From Chimonanthus salicifolius (lineage: Eukaryota; Streptophyta; Magnoliopsida; Laurales; Calycanthaceae), in contig CM023541.1 in the NCBI GenBank assembly GCA_013350335.1, forward strand, positions 60,577,413 through 60,641,412: a stretch of 64,000 nucleotides of DNA, in the 5' to 3' direction. Numbering within the stretch: position 1 is the first letter of the stretch; every line of letters starts with the position of its first letter. Below the pieces are notes generated by a model, which did not search any database, had not been told where the DNA came from, and was given only the letters and a program-made list of their open reading frames with translations. Position numbers and translations under genes: made by a program. Below are positions 12,801 through 24,768 of this stretch, one piece after another.

Positions 12801-13684
12801 TCTGGAGTAAAGGGAAAGTGTCCACTCGACGACAAGGAAGTTGAGCTGACTGCCATATCAGAGATGCATGATGTGGTATTGCCAGTAGGGATCACAGGTT
12901 GCATGTCTGTTGCACTGCTATCCATGATCGTGCTGCACAAAAATCAGAAAACTGCCATCAGGAGGCTCCATCAGAAGCAATACATTGAGCATAAAATGGA
13001 CACAAAGAATGAGATGATAAATTTTCTTCCCTCTATTCAACATTATATAAGATGGAAATAAGTGTGTGGGTTGCAATTAAATATCCATCATTGGAAGAAT
13101 ATTGGATTTATAAAATAGTGATGAGATGCTCAATGTTCATTAACTTGGATGTATCATCTATCGACCTCAGAAATAAGATGGATTCTCCTACTATGGCAAA
13201 GTTGAAACTGCATGGGGCATGGCAAGAGCGCACAATTGTTGCCTTCAGTTACTATTATCATGTATCTCAGATGAGTGCCTCTCTTTGCCCACATTTGGAG
13301 GGACACTTCATTTTACATCTTGTTCTTTGTTGTGAGTGCACTCTCTTGTGCTCAAAGCCTCTCTCTCTCTCTTTGAGATATTAGCTCATTTATGTTGCCA
13401 ACGTTTGGAGGGACACTTCATTTTACATTTTCTTCTTTGTTGTGAGTGCACTTCTTGTGCTCAACACCCTTTTTGGAGATGGCATGCAGAGAAATACCAA
13501 AATTCATCCTCCTTTAATGCATCTACCATCTCACTTCTTAATGTAGGCTGACATACATCTTCAAGTTCAGTTACATATATTACACTGTCATTGCCGTCAC
13601 TCTTTTGTGTAGTTGAAAAACTATTGATATACAATGTCACTGACTCTGTGCATAGCTTGCACTCCCAAATAAGTGTATGCCTGT

Positions 13685-13728
<44 letters not shown>

Positions 13729-16700
13729 TCTTTACTTGTTAGCTGAATTCATCCGCATGGGATGAAATGTCCCAGGTGCAGGAACTCCATTTACCACATG
13801 ACAGCTGGACAGTCCACAGCCCATGGAGTCAAGATGGGGCTGACCTGTAGTTGGAATTGGAGGCTGCTGCACGACTGGGTACCCCATGGGTAAATTGTTA
13901 ACTGCACTGCAAACAGGTTGGCATTGAATAAGAATGATAACAATGATACAAAGACTTACAAATTGCAATGGATGTACTGTGAGGCACAAAAATACAAGGT
14001 TAGTTCAGTAGTACATGCTACGGTTGGAGTGGGATTGGCTGAAAATATAGGGCCTATTTAGTTAACAGGCCAGAGTCACGCTTGGGATCTAAGGCCTGTC
14101 AGACTTTTATGAGGCCCATTTAAAATTAAATAAACCCCTTGTCTAAATTACAGGCTACATAAGCCCCCTAATATATAGAACATTACATATGATGGTTAAA
14201 CCACAAAATTACATATATCTCCCAAAACTTCTCTTTTTTTTTTTTTGAATGATAAGCAGTTAGAAAACAAATAACTAACTACAAACATGACAATACAAAC
14301 AATTTAAGGACAAGTCAAAGGTACTAGAAGGAGGATTATGCCATTAAAGACTTCAACTTACTTAGTAAGAAAGTATACGATAATTTTTGAGAAACAAAAG
14401 GCATGACTTTCAAAAAGGTTTATTGGAAAGTAGAACTTAAAAAGCCCAAATCAGGTAGATGAGTAAATGGTTTTGATGACTATGATTTTCCTTTTTATTT
14501 GAATGGTTTACGATGAGGATGAAGCAGAAATATAATAAATAACCAGGTAAATTAGTTGACTTATGCTTGGACACTAAAGAGCCAATCAGGACCAAGATTA
14601 TATAGGCCTAACCCTGCTTGTGAGAGAGGGAGAGAGAGAGAGAGAGAGACCACTTACCAGGCGAAGGATGGAAGCCATTTTGAACATGTGGCAAGGGAAC
14701 CTTTGGCTGCATGTGGCACTTCATCATATAATATTGACGCTCCAGTAAGTGATTAAACATAATTATCTGTTTTTTAAGCTTTAACCTTATGTAATATGCC
14801 TTGAAAAATTCAGCATTCTCCTCTTCAAGCTTCTGCCATACTGAAAAGAAGATACAAGAGGGATATCAGAACATAATGTATGCCTTTAAAGGCCCCATGG
14901 AAAGAAAAGAAGTTCCACAAGGTGCAGGCATTTAGGTGTTAATATGTGCTTCTGACTGCACGTTCGGAGAAAGGGTGTAGGTATCCTTCACTAGCCAAGT
15001 TTATTCCCAGGTTTAAAATATGCAATATGACAGAATAAACCTACAAGATCACTTTGGAAGTTTGGCAAAAACTACAATAAATATTTTTATGCCGCATGAG
15101 GATCTCATTAATCTACCTAGACTTGTAAACCCAGGCTCAATCCTTGCTCGATTCAAGAGGGTCTTTACCACTTCCGCCTTATTCATATACAACTGGAGAC
15201 ATCGCTCTATAAGATTCTGGACCTACAAAATCATCGAAATTGGACATCAGAGCTAAGTGCAACACTTGGATTAGGAAACGAACAAAAGGATTCAGTTGAA
15301 CAGCTTAAGAACTAAATAGCCAATCAGTATGAAGAAAATAAATTCTAGCCTCTTACAAGTTCAATATCTTCACGAGAGACCCTACGGACATTGCCGCTGG
15401 ATATAGATGACTCAGAAGCTATGGGAACCTCAGTTGACGGTTTGTTTTGTTTATCAGCTTCTGGGTCATGAGCTGCTTGTGGTTGGGGTTTTATTTCTGG
15501 TGCGCATTCAGTTTCCTGTGAAAAATGAAACTAAAATACAATCAAACTCAACTTATCACTCCCGAAGGCAAGGGAGTGAAGCACAGAAACATCCCAAAAT
15601 AAAGACTGTCAATTCACGTAGTCCACTCTAAACAATCAGAGATGATCACATAAACAATAGTATGACCAAGGACAACCACTCGAAAAATATAATCCCATTC
15701 TTTTGAGGTGCAAAGAAAAAATACCTTGGCATCAGCTGCATTTAAGTGTTAAGTTTGTATACTTTAGAAAGGGACATGGGAGCTAGAGGATACATCAATT
15801 CCTACATTGGGGATGTCTCCATGATGTGTATCAATATCATTTCTTATCTTTGGTATCTGTTTATAATTAGATCAGGATTTTTCTTTTATTGTAATTTCCT
15901 TTCTGAGACAATCTTCTGGTATTTACAAATCGCAGCAATCTCCCCTACAGTGAGGAGAACTTTGGTAGGGTGTAGCTACCCATCTTTGGTCATTCCTCAT
16001 ATTTATGTTGACGTGTATGTGTCTGTGTCTATCAGAGTTTTTAAATGCTGGAATAGGTGTAAGACATGGTAAAAATCAAATCTCGGTTGACTCAGCCTTG
16101 TCAGATAGGACTCACCAAGGCATTGGTTTAAAATATGGAATGGCCAGAGTCCAAGTCTAATTCAACATATCAGCTGATCTTTAAAACCTTGGTGTGTATG
16201 TGTATGTGCATGTTTGTGTGCGTATGAATGTGATGGATCAATAAGGTTGATTTCAAAGTCTACATATATGCGTCATCCTGGAATGATTCAACGTGGTTGA
16301 CCTCATCTTTTGAAATTGATCCATTTGGGGCTCAGTATTTAACCCTTTTATCATGGGAAACAGTTCAATCTTAATCTCTTGGGTCATAAGTGACAAGTCT
16401 CAACTTCACCAAGCATGAGAACCATTCACCATAAGATAAAAAAAAAAAAAAAAGGAGCATGATGTCTTCGTTTATTGCAACCCAATAGTGAATACCACAC
16501 ATCTGCTGGCGGCATTGGGGCCATTCACTTGTGATGGAGACAAATTCAGATCAAGTGATTTTCAATGGTAGAAAGTAGGCCCCACGTCATCATCATCAAT
16601 GAAGCCATTGTACCATCTAAAGATTGAAGTGGGCCCACATATACCAATTAAAAAAAACTAATATCAATCTTACAATAAGATTTGATGCCCTTTGCAGTAA

Positions 16701-19389
16701 GATCAACATGTGACATCTAAGTCAAATATTCATTATCAATTCACCAAAAAAGGGAATTCTCTCTCTCTCTCTCTCTCATCCTCATGCACATGCATCTATT
16801 ACTATTTGCTAATAAATTGACAGGCACGAAAAGAAGTGCCCCAAGGACATTACTTCTTTAACTAAGTCTTAAACCATTATTCACTTTCAAAACAAGTCTT
16901 GAACCATTCTTTAAACACTGGATGATATACAAGGAGAGAAATTCCACCCTCAGGTTGGAATATCTCAACAATTTTGAATTAAAAGAAAACATCAATCAGT
17001 TTATTGAGTCACATTTCACAAAGATTTATTTATCTCATCTAAGTTTCTACTTTTTCAACTCAACCTTATCGAAATCCATACTCTGTTCCACCACAATCTA
17101 ACAAGTGATTCTTTCTAGACCCCAAATGTCTATCCTGTTTGTAGTTCTCAAGAAAAACTCTCAGGAATAGCCCTTTTTTTTAATTCTACTGAACACTGTT
17201 CTTTTTTCTCTCCTTACACGTAGAAAATCAATCCTTTTCAGGTTCCAATATTCATAGCCACTACAGTATTGAAAATAGAGATATGCAGCATTGATTAAGT
17301 GCTAAAGACTACACAATCTAAAAAGTATTTGTAATTGAAGAAGTCAATATTAAAACTATAAACCACATTCAATATGGTTTTAAGGTCTGATTTAGCATAT
17401 AGAGGTTCTGCTTGAAGCAATTAAAAACTTGTTTGTGACTCTCATCCTTATCCACTATGAATCTATGATAATAAACTCTTAGGGCATAATATTCAAACAC
17501 TTGGCTTTTGAGTTCTACTTCTCCATTTGCCCTAAGTCTAATCCATTTGACACTTGGCTTTTGAGTTCTAGTTCTCCATTTGACCCTTAAAATCTAGGGA
17601 TCTATATTTCTTGGGAATGAGATTATAGAGTCCATGATATGGAAAGATTGTTGTTCAACAGATTTGGCAAATGCTCACCCTTAAACCCGTAACTATTGTC
17701 AATATCAGTTACATTACCTTTTCCAAAAAGAAGAAGATGAAGAAGAAGATAATCACTCAACTTTACTATATGTTAATGCTAAATAAATTTATGGGACTAT
17801 TAAAGATACACCAACTACAGCAATTACAAAGGTTAAGAAGGATGGTGATAAGTGGTTGAAGAATTGAAAATAAAAACAATTGAAAAATCATGGAGAGAGA
17901 GTTATTCCATCTCACTTATACAAGAGTAATGGTACGTTTGGTGATACTGCTAGGGTGTAAACAAGCCAAGCTGCTCAAATCTAGCTTGACTCAACTCACA
18001 AATTCAAGATTGAGCCTGGCTTGTAAATGAACAAACCAACCCAAGCTAGGTCCTGCCCATCTTGGTTCAGTTAGGCTTGAACTTGAGTTCATCTTGTCAA
18101 TAAACAACCGAGTTCAATCTAGCCTCTGTGTGACCCCCCTCAGCTTTTTTGGAGGCTTGCTTGGATTCTATATATGTGCTTTTGCATTATTTATGTGCAT
18201 ATGAATATTTATTTGTGTAGTTATATTGTAGATAACTACATATTCATATCACCATATTGCATGTTATATGAATCAAGGTTGAGTAAGGATCATGCTTGAT
18301 ATGTATCATTAAGACAGCTAAAAATGGAGTATGCTCAACTCGATTTCTCAGCAAACTCAAGCTAATATATGAAGATTGACAAACCAAGCTCTATCTCAGC
18401 TTGAGCTCCCTATGATTACAAAATTGAGGATCTTTTTAGAACCAATTTAGTCTTTAAACTTAAATGAAATAAACATAGCTCATTATGAGAAGAGACTTGA
18501 TGAACACTATTCGGGTACTAGTTAAGCACCTAGACATGGAAGGTATGCTGCCTTATTAAACCAACAAGCAGAAACTGAAGGAGAGCTTAAGCACATGCAA
18601 GTCATGACTACATGAAGCTTTTTTTTTTTTTTGAATTTACGTGTGGGAAACTGCATAAACCCAGTGTAAAACCCCATGGGTGATACCACTGCCCTTAGGG
18701 CACACCAGGTGAGGCCATGGAGACTCGAACTTGGCACCTCCCGCTTCTTGAGGCAGGAGATTACCAGTTGACCCATGAAGCTTTTTGTTCTCGAGTTAAA
18801 TGCAAATACAACCTCATGATTAATACAAACACAAAAAGGGTGTAAAATGCTACATAACTGAAGCTCTTAAAATGAATCATTAACCCTACATCCCAGAATT
18901 TAGGAAGAAGAAGAAGAAGAATAGTCTTCTGAGGATGACGACAATGATGAGCTAACACTTATAGAAGCCAAGAATCTTGATTAGACCTGATAAATTAATG
19001 AAAAATGAGCAAAGTAAATTCTTAAAATAATTTAGCCTAGACTTCCAGACATCCATTTGCTTTTGTATGTTGGTGCTCTTAAAGTACTTATTTTGGGTTG
19101 TAATGCTTTTCTCCCTTGATCTCTGAAGTATGCGCTATTCTTCCTGCCAATTCTTTTAGTACTAGATTTTTTCCAAAAAAAAAGCGTACTAAAACTAAAT
19201 ACATAACCCTGCATTTTATTTAGGTGCTTCATTAGTTCAATTGAGCATTCATAATTGGATTGACTGCATAAGAAGTTCAGAAAGTAATTTCCTTTCAACT
19301 TGTTCAAATGGAGCACTGAAACACAAATGCAATTATGCAAAGTGAAAACTTGTGAGCATTACCTCCGCAAAACCACAAAGCTCGGCCAT
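9828..19389 (-). CDS. Conserved plant protein of unknown function (378 aa, 8 exons)
   Basis: Exons read on the minus strand: 19389-19363, 15515-15357, 15222-15117, 14840-14658, 13901-13736, 12932-12610, 11475-11386 and 9910-9828. All have GT-AG borders and matching phases, and the sum is 1137 nt. From the N-terminus: MAELCGFAE; a Glu/Pro/Ser-rich stretch; a helical block around residues 60-135 containing VQNLIERCLQLYMNK, RARIEPGFTSLVWQKLEEEN and FFKAYYIRLKLKKQIIMFN; then a low-complexity region rich in Pro, Gly and Ser with VVNGVPAPGTFHPMRMN, PWNFSLSDLTADL, GSPFLPSESDILLDSP and an acidic end (VDDFFVDS). I recognise this as a protein conserved across flowering plants but know no assigned function. 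The helical start plus acidic/hydrophobic tail would fit a regulatory or adaptor role, which is only inference. Intron 1 is 3.85 kb and contains a SINE. Confidence 0.85.
13292..13465. repeat. Imperfect tandem repeat, period about 110 bp, in an intron
   Basis: The block beginning tttggagggacacttcattt and running to ttgtgctcaa occurs at about 13294-13357 and again at about 13404-13465. CT-rich filler lies between them. It lies in intron 5 of neither copy's coding sense: it is between exons 6 and 5 of the 378-aa gene and is non-coding. Confidence 0.8.
13689..13724. repeat. (GA)18 microsatellite beside a splice donor
   Basis: A pure GA run. On the gene's strand it is a (TC) run that starts 12 bases into the intron after the exon ending at 13736. 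A polypyrimidine tract so close to a donor could influence splice-site choice. Confidence 0.95.
16759..16780. repeat. (CT)n microsatellite
   Basis: A short CT run in the long first intron of the 378-aa gene. Confidence 0.85.
17945..18425. repeat. Degenerate dispersed repeat in a long intron
   Basis: It begins agggtgtaaacaagccaagc and is rich in aagctcaact / gagcttg words, resembling common short plant DNA-transposon relics. Ends not defined. Confidence 0.35.
18621..18773 (-). mobile_element. tRNA-derived SINE, family B, copy 1
   Basis: Flanked by a 13-bp exact duplication, CATGAAGCTTTTT, at 18611-18623 and 18774-18786; the T-tract merges with the left copy. Read on the minus strand, the head is strongly tRNA-like: an A-box-like TCAACTGGTAAT and a B-box-like GTTCGAGTCTCC, then a body and a terminal A-tract. 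A truncated relative lies near 45038-45125. It sits in intron 1 of the 378-aa gene. Confidence 0.85.
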
Positions 19390-19556
19390 CAAAAGAACAC
19401 CTTTAGTTTCTGATTCAATCAACAACGAAGAGAAAACAGCAAATCAAAACAAAATCACAGTACAGAGTCCGGAGTACAGAATCCGAGAATGAAAGAAAGA
19501 ACAAAAGGCAGTTAAAAGGGAAAGAGAAAAAGATTCAAGAGACCCGAATCTCGTCA

Positions 19557-19677
19557 GCTCTGTTTGGTTGCATAGAATGGAAGCTACTTTATAGGAAAAT
19601 ATCCATTCTTTTATCAAACACAGCTAATTTTACTGAACTTTGTGAGAAACAGTAATTTCCTTGCGTCCAAACAGAGC
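19557..19677. mobile_element. Short MITE upstream of the 378-aa gene
   Basis: Inverted ends GCTCTGTTTGGTTGC and GCGTCCAAACAGAGC enclose 121 bp. No clear target duplication, so the superfamily is open. It lies 168 bp upstream of the start codon, in the likely 5' UTR or promoter. Confidence 0.65.
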
Positions 19678-19689
19678 AAAAGTATTCTG

Positions 19690-22600
19690 CTACAGAAAAA
19701 ATCCAGTGTCTTTCAATTTTTAAGCTTCTTCCGCTAAATCTAGAATTGTTAACGGAGAAGAAAAAACATTAAGACAGGGATTCGAAGATTGCCGACATGA
19801 ACGTAGAGATTCCTGGAGATTTTTCGAAGTTGGGAACTTGAATCCTCGGAATTTGAGCGAATTGAAAAGAAGATTGGATTTCTAGGTAAGAAAGGTGCAC
19901 GGGATTTTTTCTGCAACTTATACTGTGACGGCCAGTATGTGGTAGAATCTGGGAAGAGGCGCCGAGTTAAGAAACTTAGAATGAGAGTTTCAAAACAATC
20001 TCACTACAGTCAAAAATGTTATTTTTATAAAATTATTAGAAAAAATTTACCTTTTACTGCTTTATATTTACATGTGAAATCATCATTTAAAAAATTAAAA
20101 AACTCCAAGCAATTTAATCTCAATCAACTTAAATTAATAAAATTTGAATAAATTAATTAATAATTTTATCAAAATTTTCAAACTTTTCAAAAATTACTCA
20201 TTTTAATAAGACTTCTTGACCGAGTCTTTTAAGTCTATTTAGAAATTTTGATAAATTTCATTAACTCAAGTTCATTAATCTAAATTATTTTTAAAATTTA
20301 AACTATATTCACTAACTTAAAGAAGTTAATTATTTTCCTAAAAAGCCAGCAATCGCTCAATGAAAACCGATTACTACTATTAAGAGTGGGACAAGAAAAG
20401 TGTATTGAAGTAAATAAAAAATGGATAGTCATTTATACACCCTACTTTTTTTTTAAAAGACACTCTATTTCAAAATTTTATGTGAAATTACTATTTTACC
20501 CCTCAATTTTATTTACAAGAATCATCTTTTTAAAAAATTGAGGGACAAAATGATAATTTTCATACAAAATTTTGAAATGAAGTGTTTTTTAAAAGAAAAG
20601 TTAGATATCTAAATGGCCACCTATAAAAAATTTATATGATAAAATGTATTATAAATGACAATAGGCTAAAAGTTCATATAAATACAAAATAAAAAAGCCC
20701 TGATGGGAGTTGGTGATATTTTTTTCCTCTGGATCCTTTCAGTCAATTTTAATAATCTTTCTTTCTAACTTTTTGTCATGAGTGGTACAGCTATGGCAGC
20801 CATTCATTCTATTTATAATTAATAAGACAAAACTAATTAGTATTATTTTCAATTCTATTGACAATTTCAATTTAAAAGAGAGCCACTTTAGACTATAAAT
20901 GAAAGTGATAGTATCAGGTCACGACAAGAGACCATTTTTCTATTTAATCTTCCAAATCTTATTTTATTTTCTACAATTTTATTATATTTTTAACATAAAA
21001 TTTAAAAAATCAAGCAAGTCAATTCGAATTAACTCGATTTGATGATATTTGGAGTCAAATAAATCAATAAGTTTTATAGAGTTCTTTCAACTCGAATAAA
21101 CAAACTTAATAAATTATTCAATGACAAGATTTTAAATCAAATCTAAATTTTAGATTTGTAAATTATATTTTTAATAGATAAATAAGTTGTCAAGTTATTT
21201 CCTTTCACACTTGTGAAGATTGCCTCCATTGCACCTCAACAAATCTTGCTTTTTAGCCATTGTCATTTGTTAGAATTTCTTTTTAAATTATATTAGATTA
21301 GCAAAGATACTATTATTAATGGCAATTAATTTTCATCATCACTATCAAAACTAAAATCTTATTGGAGGCAACATCAATGATGATTAGAATATATAATTAA
21401 TAGTATGACGATGTTTATTAGTTGTAAGTTGATGTTCAAAAAAATCTGCTGAGTTGTGTAAAATACATGCAACAAAAAATTAAAGTCTAGCATCTAGAAA
21501 AAAAGAAATTATATTTTTAATAATTTAAATCTCAATTGCAGAAACTACTCCTCTGTTTTCAATAATTGTGAAAATTATCCTTATCTTTTATATTAATTAC
21601 AAACACCCCTTTTTAACATATTTAATATCCAAAATAATCTTTATTAATTATAGAGTCGTAATAATAAAATATTCTTAGTGAAATATTTTTAAATACTTTA
21701 TAAAAAATAAATAGATTGACATGACTGGATAAAATGTGTGGAAGGCCAAATTGATAAGTGATTGGTGATGTTTTAGATATATATGATCATTTTAACTAAT
21801 TTTAGTTGTTGAAAATTTGACTTCAATGAACTTCGTATTTCTAATGGCCCATCTCATAGAAATAGAATAATCTATTGAAAATAAAATTATATCCATTTTA
21901 TATCGGTATAATTTTTTACCTATTTAATATAATTAATTTATAGTTTTATAAATTATTCAAATATTATACTGCTATATATATATATGAAGAAGAACATTAA
22001 ATGACATCACAAGCTATCTGTTTCAATCTACATCTCTCATTGGGAAAAGCAACACTCCATTCCCGTGGCACAAAGTTTTGACAATGTATTTGCCGCTTCA
22101 ATAATTCTCTATGTATTTTGGTAGTTGAATGAATATTTTTCCTTTATGAAATAATAATAATAATAATTCTCGAGATCAACTTATGACAAAGAGAGAGACT
22201 TCATTTATTATTGGATTAGATTGTGATCAGCATCACTTGCGCACATGTACCAAAAATGTGGAGATTTATGAATAAATTTCACTCAAAGTAGAGTCATCTT
22301 GATACAAGTTAAAGTATAGAGGCAAAAAATTTAAGTAAGGAACTTTTTTTTATTTAATGTAATCATCTGAACTTATATTTTGAGATTTTAGGGAGATATG
22401 TGGACCTCTGAAATGATTATTTTCAAAGAAAAATAATTGAAAAATTATACAAAAATTTAGAATTTGCACCATTAGATATCCAAAATATACACACGCTCCT
22501 CAATTAGATACATATGAAAAGATGCAGAAAAATCACAAAATGTTTTGTTTTTTATTTTTTCTGAGATTTATCAATTTTGAAAATAATATTTTAAAATTAT

Positions 22601-23700
22601 TTTGAGTATTTATTTTTGACAAAAATCTTATTTTTAGACCAAGGTTTTGTTAAATAATTTAATGAATTTTTTAGAATTTTCAAAAGAGGTATTTTGAAAA
22701 TCCAATTTAAAATCATTAAATTTTCTTAACTAACTCAAAATCCAAAATTCGTGTGGGCTCCATGAGACCCACACCCCACTCACCTAAATCCCATTTTTAT
22801 TGGGAAAGAAGGAAAACCCTCTCCTAACCTTAATCCCTCTTTTCTCATCTCTTCTTTGTTCGTTTCTACCTCTTATAGAACCTAAACTCTAGATTTCTCT
22901 CACAACTCCCCTCCAAGCCGCCGATTTTCCCTATCTTTTCTTACCATCTACTTCTCTTTCTTCTCTTCTTCTTCGTCCTTCTTTCTTCCATCTTTGCGGA
23001 AGTTTTGAGTGAGGAAAAATAGAGGCCCAAGATCATCGCCTAACTCACCTAATGGCTGAGCTAAGCCTCATTGAAAGAGAGTTACTTTTTCTTAATTGAT
23101 ATTATAATTCTGCAGATTATGATTATTTATAACAATGTCTTATATTGATTTTAAGAATAGTAAAAATTGAACATATATAAATTCAAAGATGAATAAGCTT
23201 AAAATAAGTATGAATACTTCTTCTTTTTTGAAAATGAAAGTATTCAAGCATGCCACTTAAATTTTTTAAGCATTCTATATAACTAATCCTTGAGACATAT
23301 ATAAACCTTCCAATTCACAAATGTCACAAGCGTAACATAACAATAGTGAAATATAGTCAAATTAAGTTAAATCTCCAATCCATCATGTTAGGACCTAAAA
23401 GATTAGTATTGGAATAAACCAAGTCCTTTATAAATTCTTACATCTCCTTCTATATTTTTAATATGAGACTACTTTACGGCACCTCCAACGCATCCACCTA
23501 TTATTTACAACTTCCATTGAAAATTCTAAAATGAGTCATTTAAAAACCATAGAATTTAGTCAATCTAATAGATTGATTATGCCTTTATTGAATTGTATAA
23601 CCTTTGCAAACCAAGAAAATGACCATGGCATCTCGTTAACTTGTCATACACAAGTCTTGTCCATTTCGACCCGGAGATAAAGACGGCATTGCAGAATTTG
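19690..23700. other. AT-rich intergenic region
   Basis: No gene recognised. It contains one inverted-repeat element (20427-20620). From about 22800 to 23030 there is a pyrimidine-rich stretch resembling a plant 5' leader, but no open frame follows it. Confidence 0.5.
20427..20620. mobile_element. Foldback/MITE-like inverted repeat
   Basis: The left arm (gtcatttata ... aaaagacactctatttcaaaattttatg ... acccctcaattttat) is matched, inverted, by the right arm (aaaaattgagggacaaaatg ... ttttgaaatgaagtgttttttaaaag ... aaatggcc). The arms are about 85 bp with scattered mismatches and a short loop near 20525. Non-coding. Confidence 0.7.
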
Positions 23701-23702
23701 CA

Positions 23703-23818
23703 GCAAGGGCGAGAGGAAGCCGACGATAAGGATAAAGAAAATGGCTGACCAGATATAGATCTGCAAGGGCGAGAGGAAGCCGACGATAAGGATAAAGAAA
23801 ATGGCTGACCAGATATAG
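23703..23818. repeat. Exact 60-bp-period tandem duplication encoding a membrane segment
   Basis: Positions 23703-23758 and 23763-23818 are identical over 56 bases. The minus strand reads YIWSAIFFILIVGFLSPL in each copy, which is a typical transmembrane helix, and an open frame of 117 codons spans both (23930-23577). No flanking domain is recognised, so this is most likely a captured gene fragment. The perfect identity means a recent duplication. Confidence 0.8.
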
Positions 23819-23942
23819 GCACTACATTTTTTTTTTCCCAAAAGACACCGCTTCTCATTTTTAGGTGTAAAATTATCAATTTATCCTTCCATATTTTGAT
23901 AGTTTGATTAAACCTTCCGTTCATTATCATATGTAGAGATAA

Positions 23943-24574
23943 ATTTTCAAAAGAGGCTATTTCTCAACTGATTTTTACCAACAAAGTATCAAAATTCATC
24001 TATTCTAAATTTTATAAACTCTGAGACTAATTTTAAGTAAAAAGGATATAGTTTTGGACTTCAAAAACCGTACTCAAAGAATTACGAAAAAATGGTCTTC
24101 TCTCTTAATTTTTGGGTACGATTTTTTAAGTCTAAAATTATACATTTTTCACTTAAGATCGGTCTCGGAATTCATAAAATTTAAAGCAGATGAATTTTGA
24201 TATCTTGTTTGTAAAAATCAATCGAGAAACGGCCTCCCTGCCCACCGTAACCTTTGTGCGTTTGGCTCGAGTTTTCAAACGAGGCGGTTTCTTAACCTAT
24301 TTCTACAAACAAGATATCAAAATTTATCTACTCTAGCTTTATGAACTCCGGAGCTGATTTGAAGTGAAAAGGGTATAGTTTTGGACTTAAAAAATCATAT
24401 TCAAAGAATTAAGAGAGAATGTCATTTTTCCTTAATTTTTTGGATATCATTTTTTAAGTCCAAAATTTTACTCTTTTCACTTAAAATCAGTCTCACAGTT
24501 CATAAAATTCATAATAAATGAATTTTGATAACTTATTTGTAAAAATCAATCGATAAATAACCTCTTTTGAAAAT
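23943..24574. mobile_element. Double foldback element (two adjacent long hairpins)
   Basis: The outer ends are perfect inverted repeats: ATTTTCAAAAGAGG at 23943-23956 and CCTCTTTTGAAAAT at 24561-24574. Inside are two consecutive long palindromes, centred near 24095 and 24425. Each arm is about 140 bp and carries the same series of words (gatatcaaaattcatct, tgagactaattttaa, ggatatagttttggact and so on). The result is four related arms in alternating orientation. Non-coding; no target duplication established. Confidence 0.85.
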
Positions 24575-24768
24575 CACTATCCATAACATTTGTTCGCACG
24601 ATTTATAAAATTGTCAGATCCAACGTTCCCTTCAACTGTCAAAACAGAAGTACAAATTGATAATTTCATATTTAAAAAAAAAAAAAAAAAAATCTCCGAA
24701 AACATGTGGTGTCTGTATCGCCGGCCAAGAAAATACGTGTGTATATATATGGAGGAAGCAGCTGTAGG

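Noticed and set aside
12576..13061. 161-codon plus-strand open frame
   Set aside because: It is the antisense shadow of exon 6 of the 378-aa gene, which carries recognisable conserved protein sequence on the minus strand.
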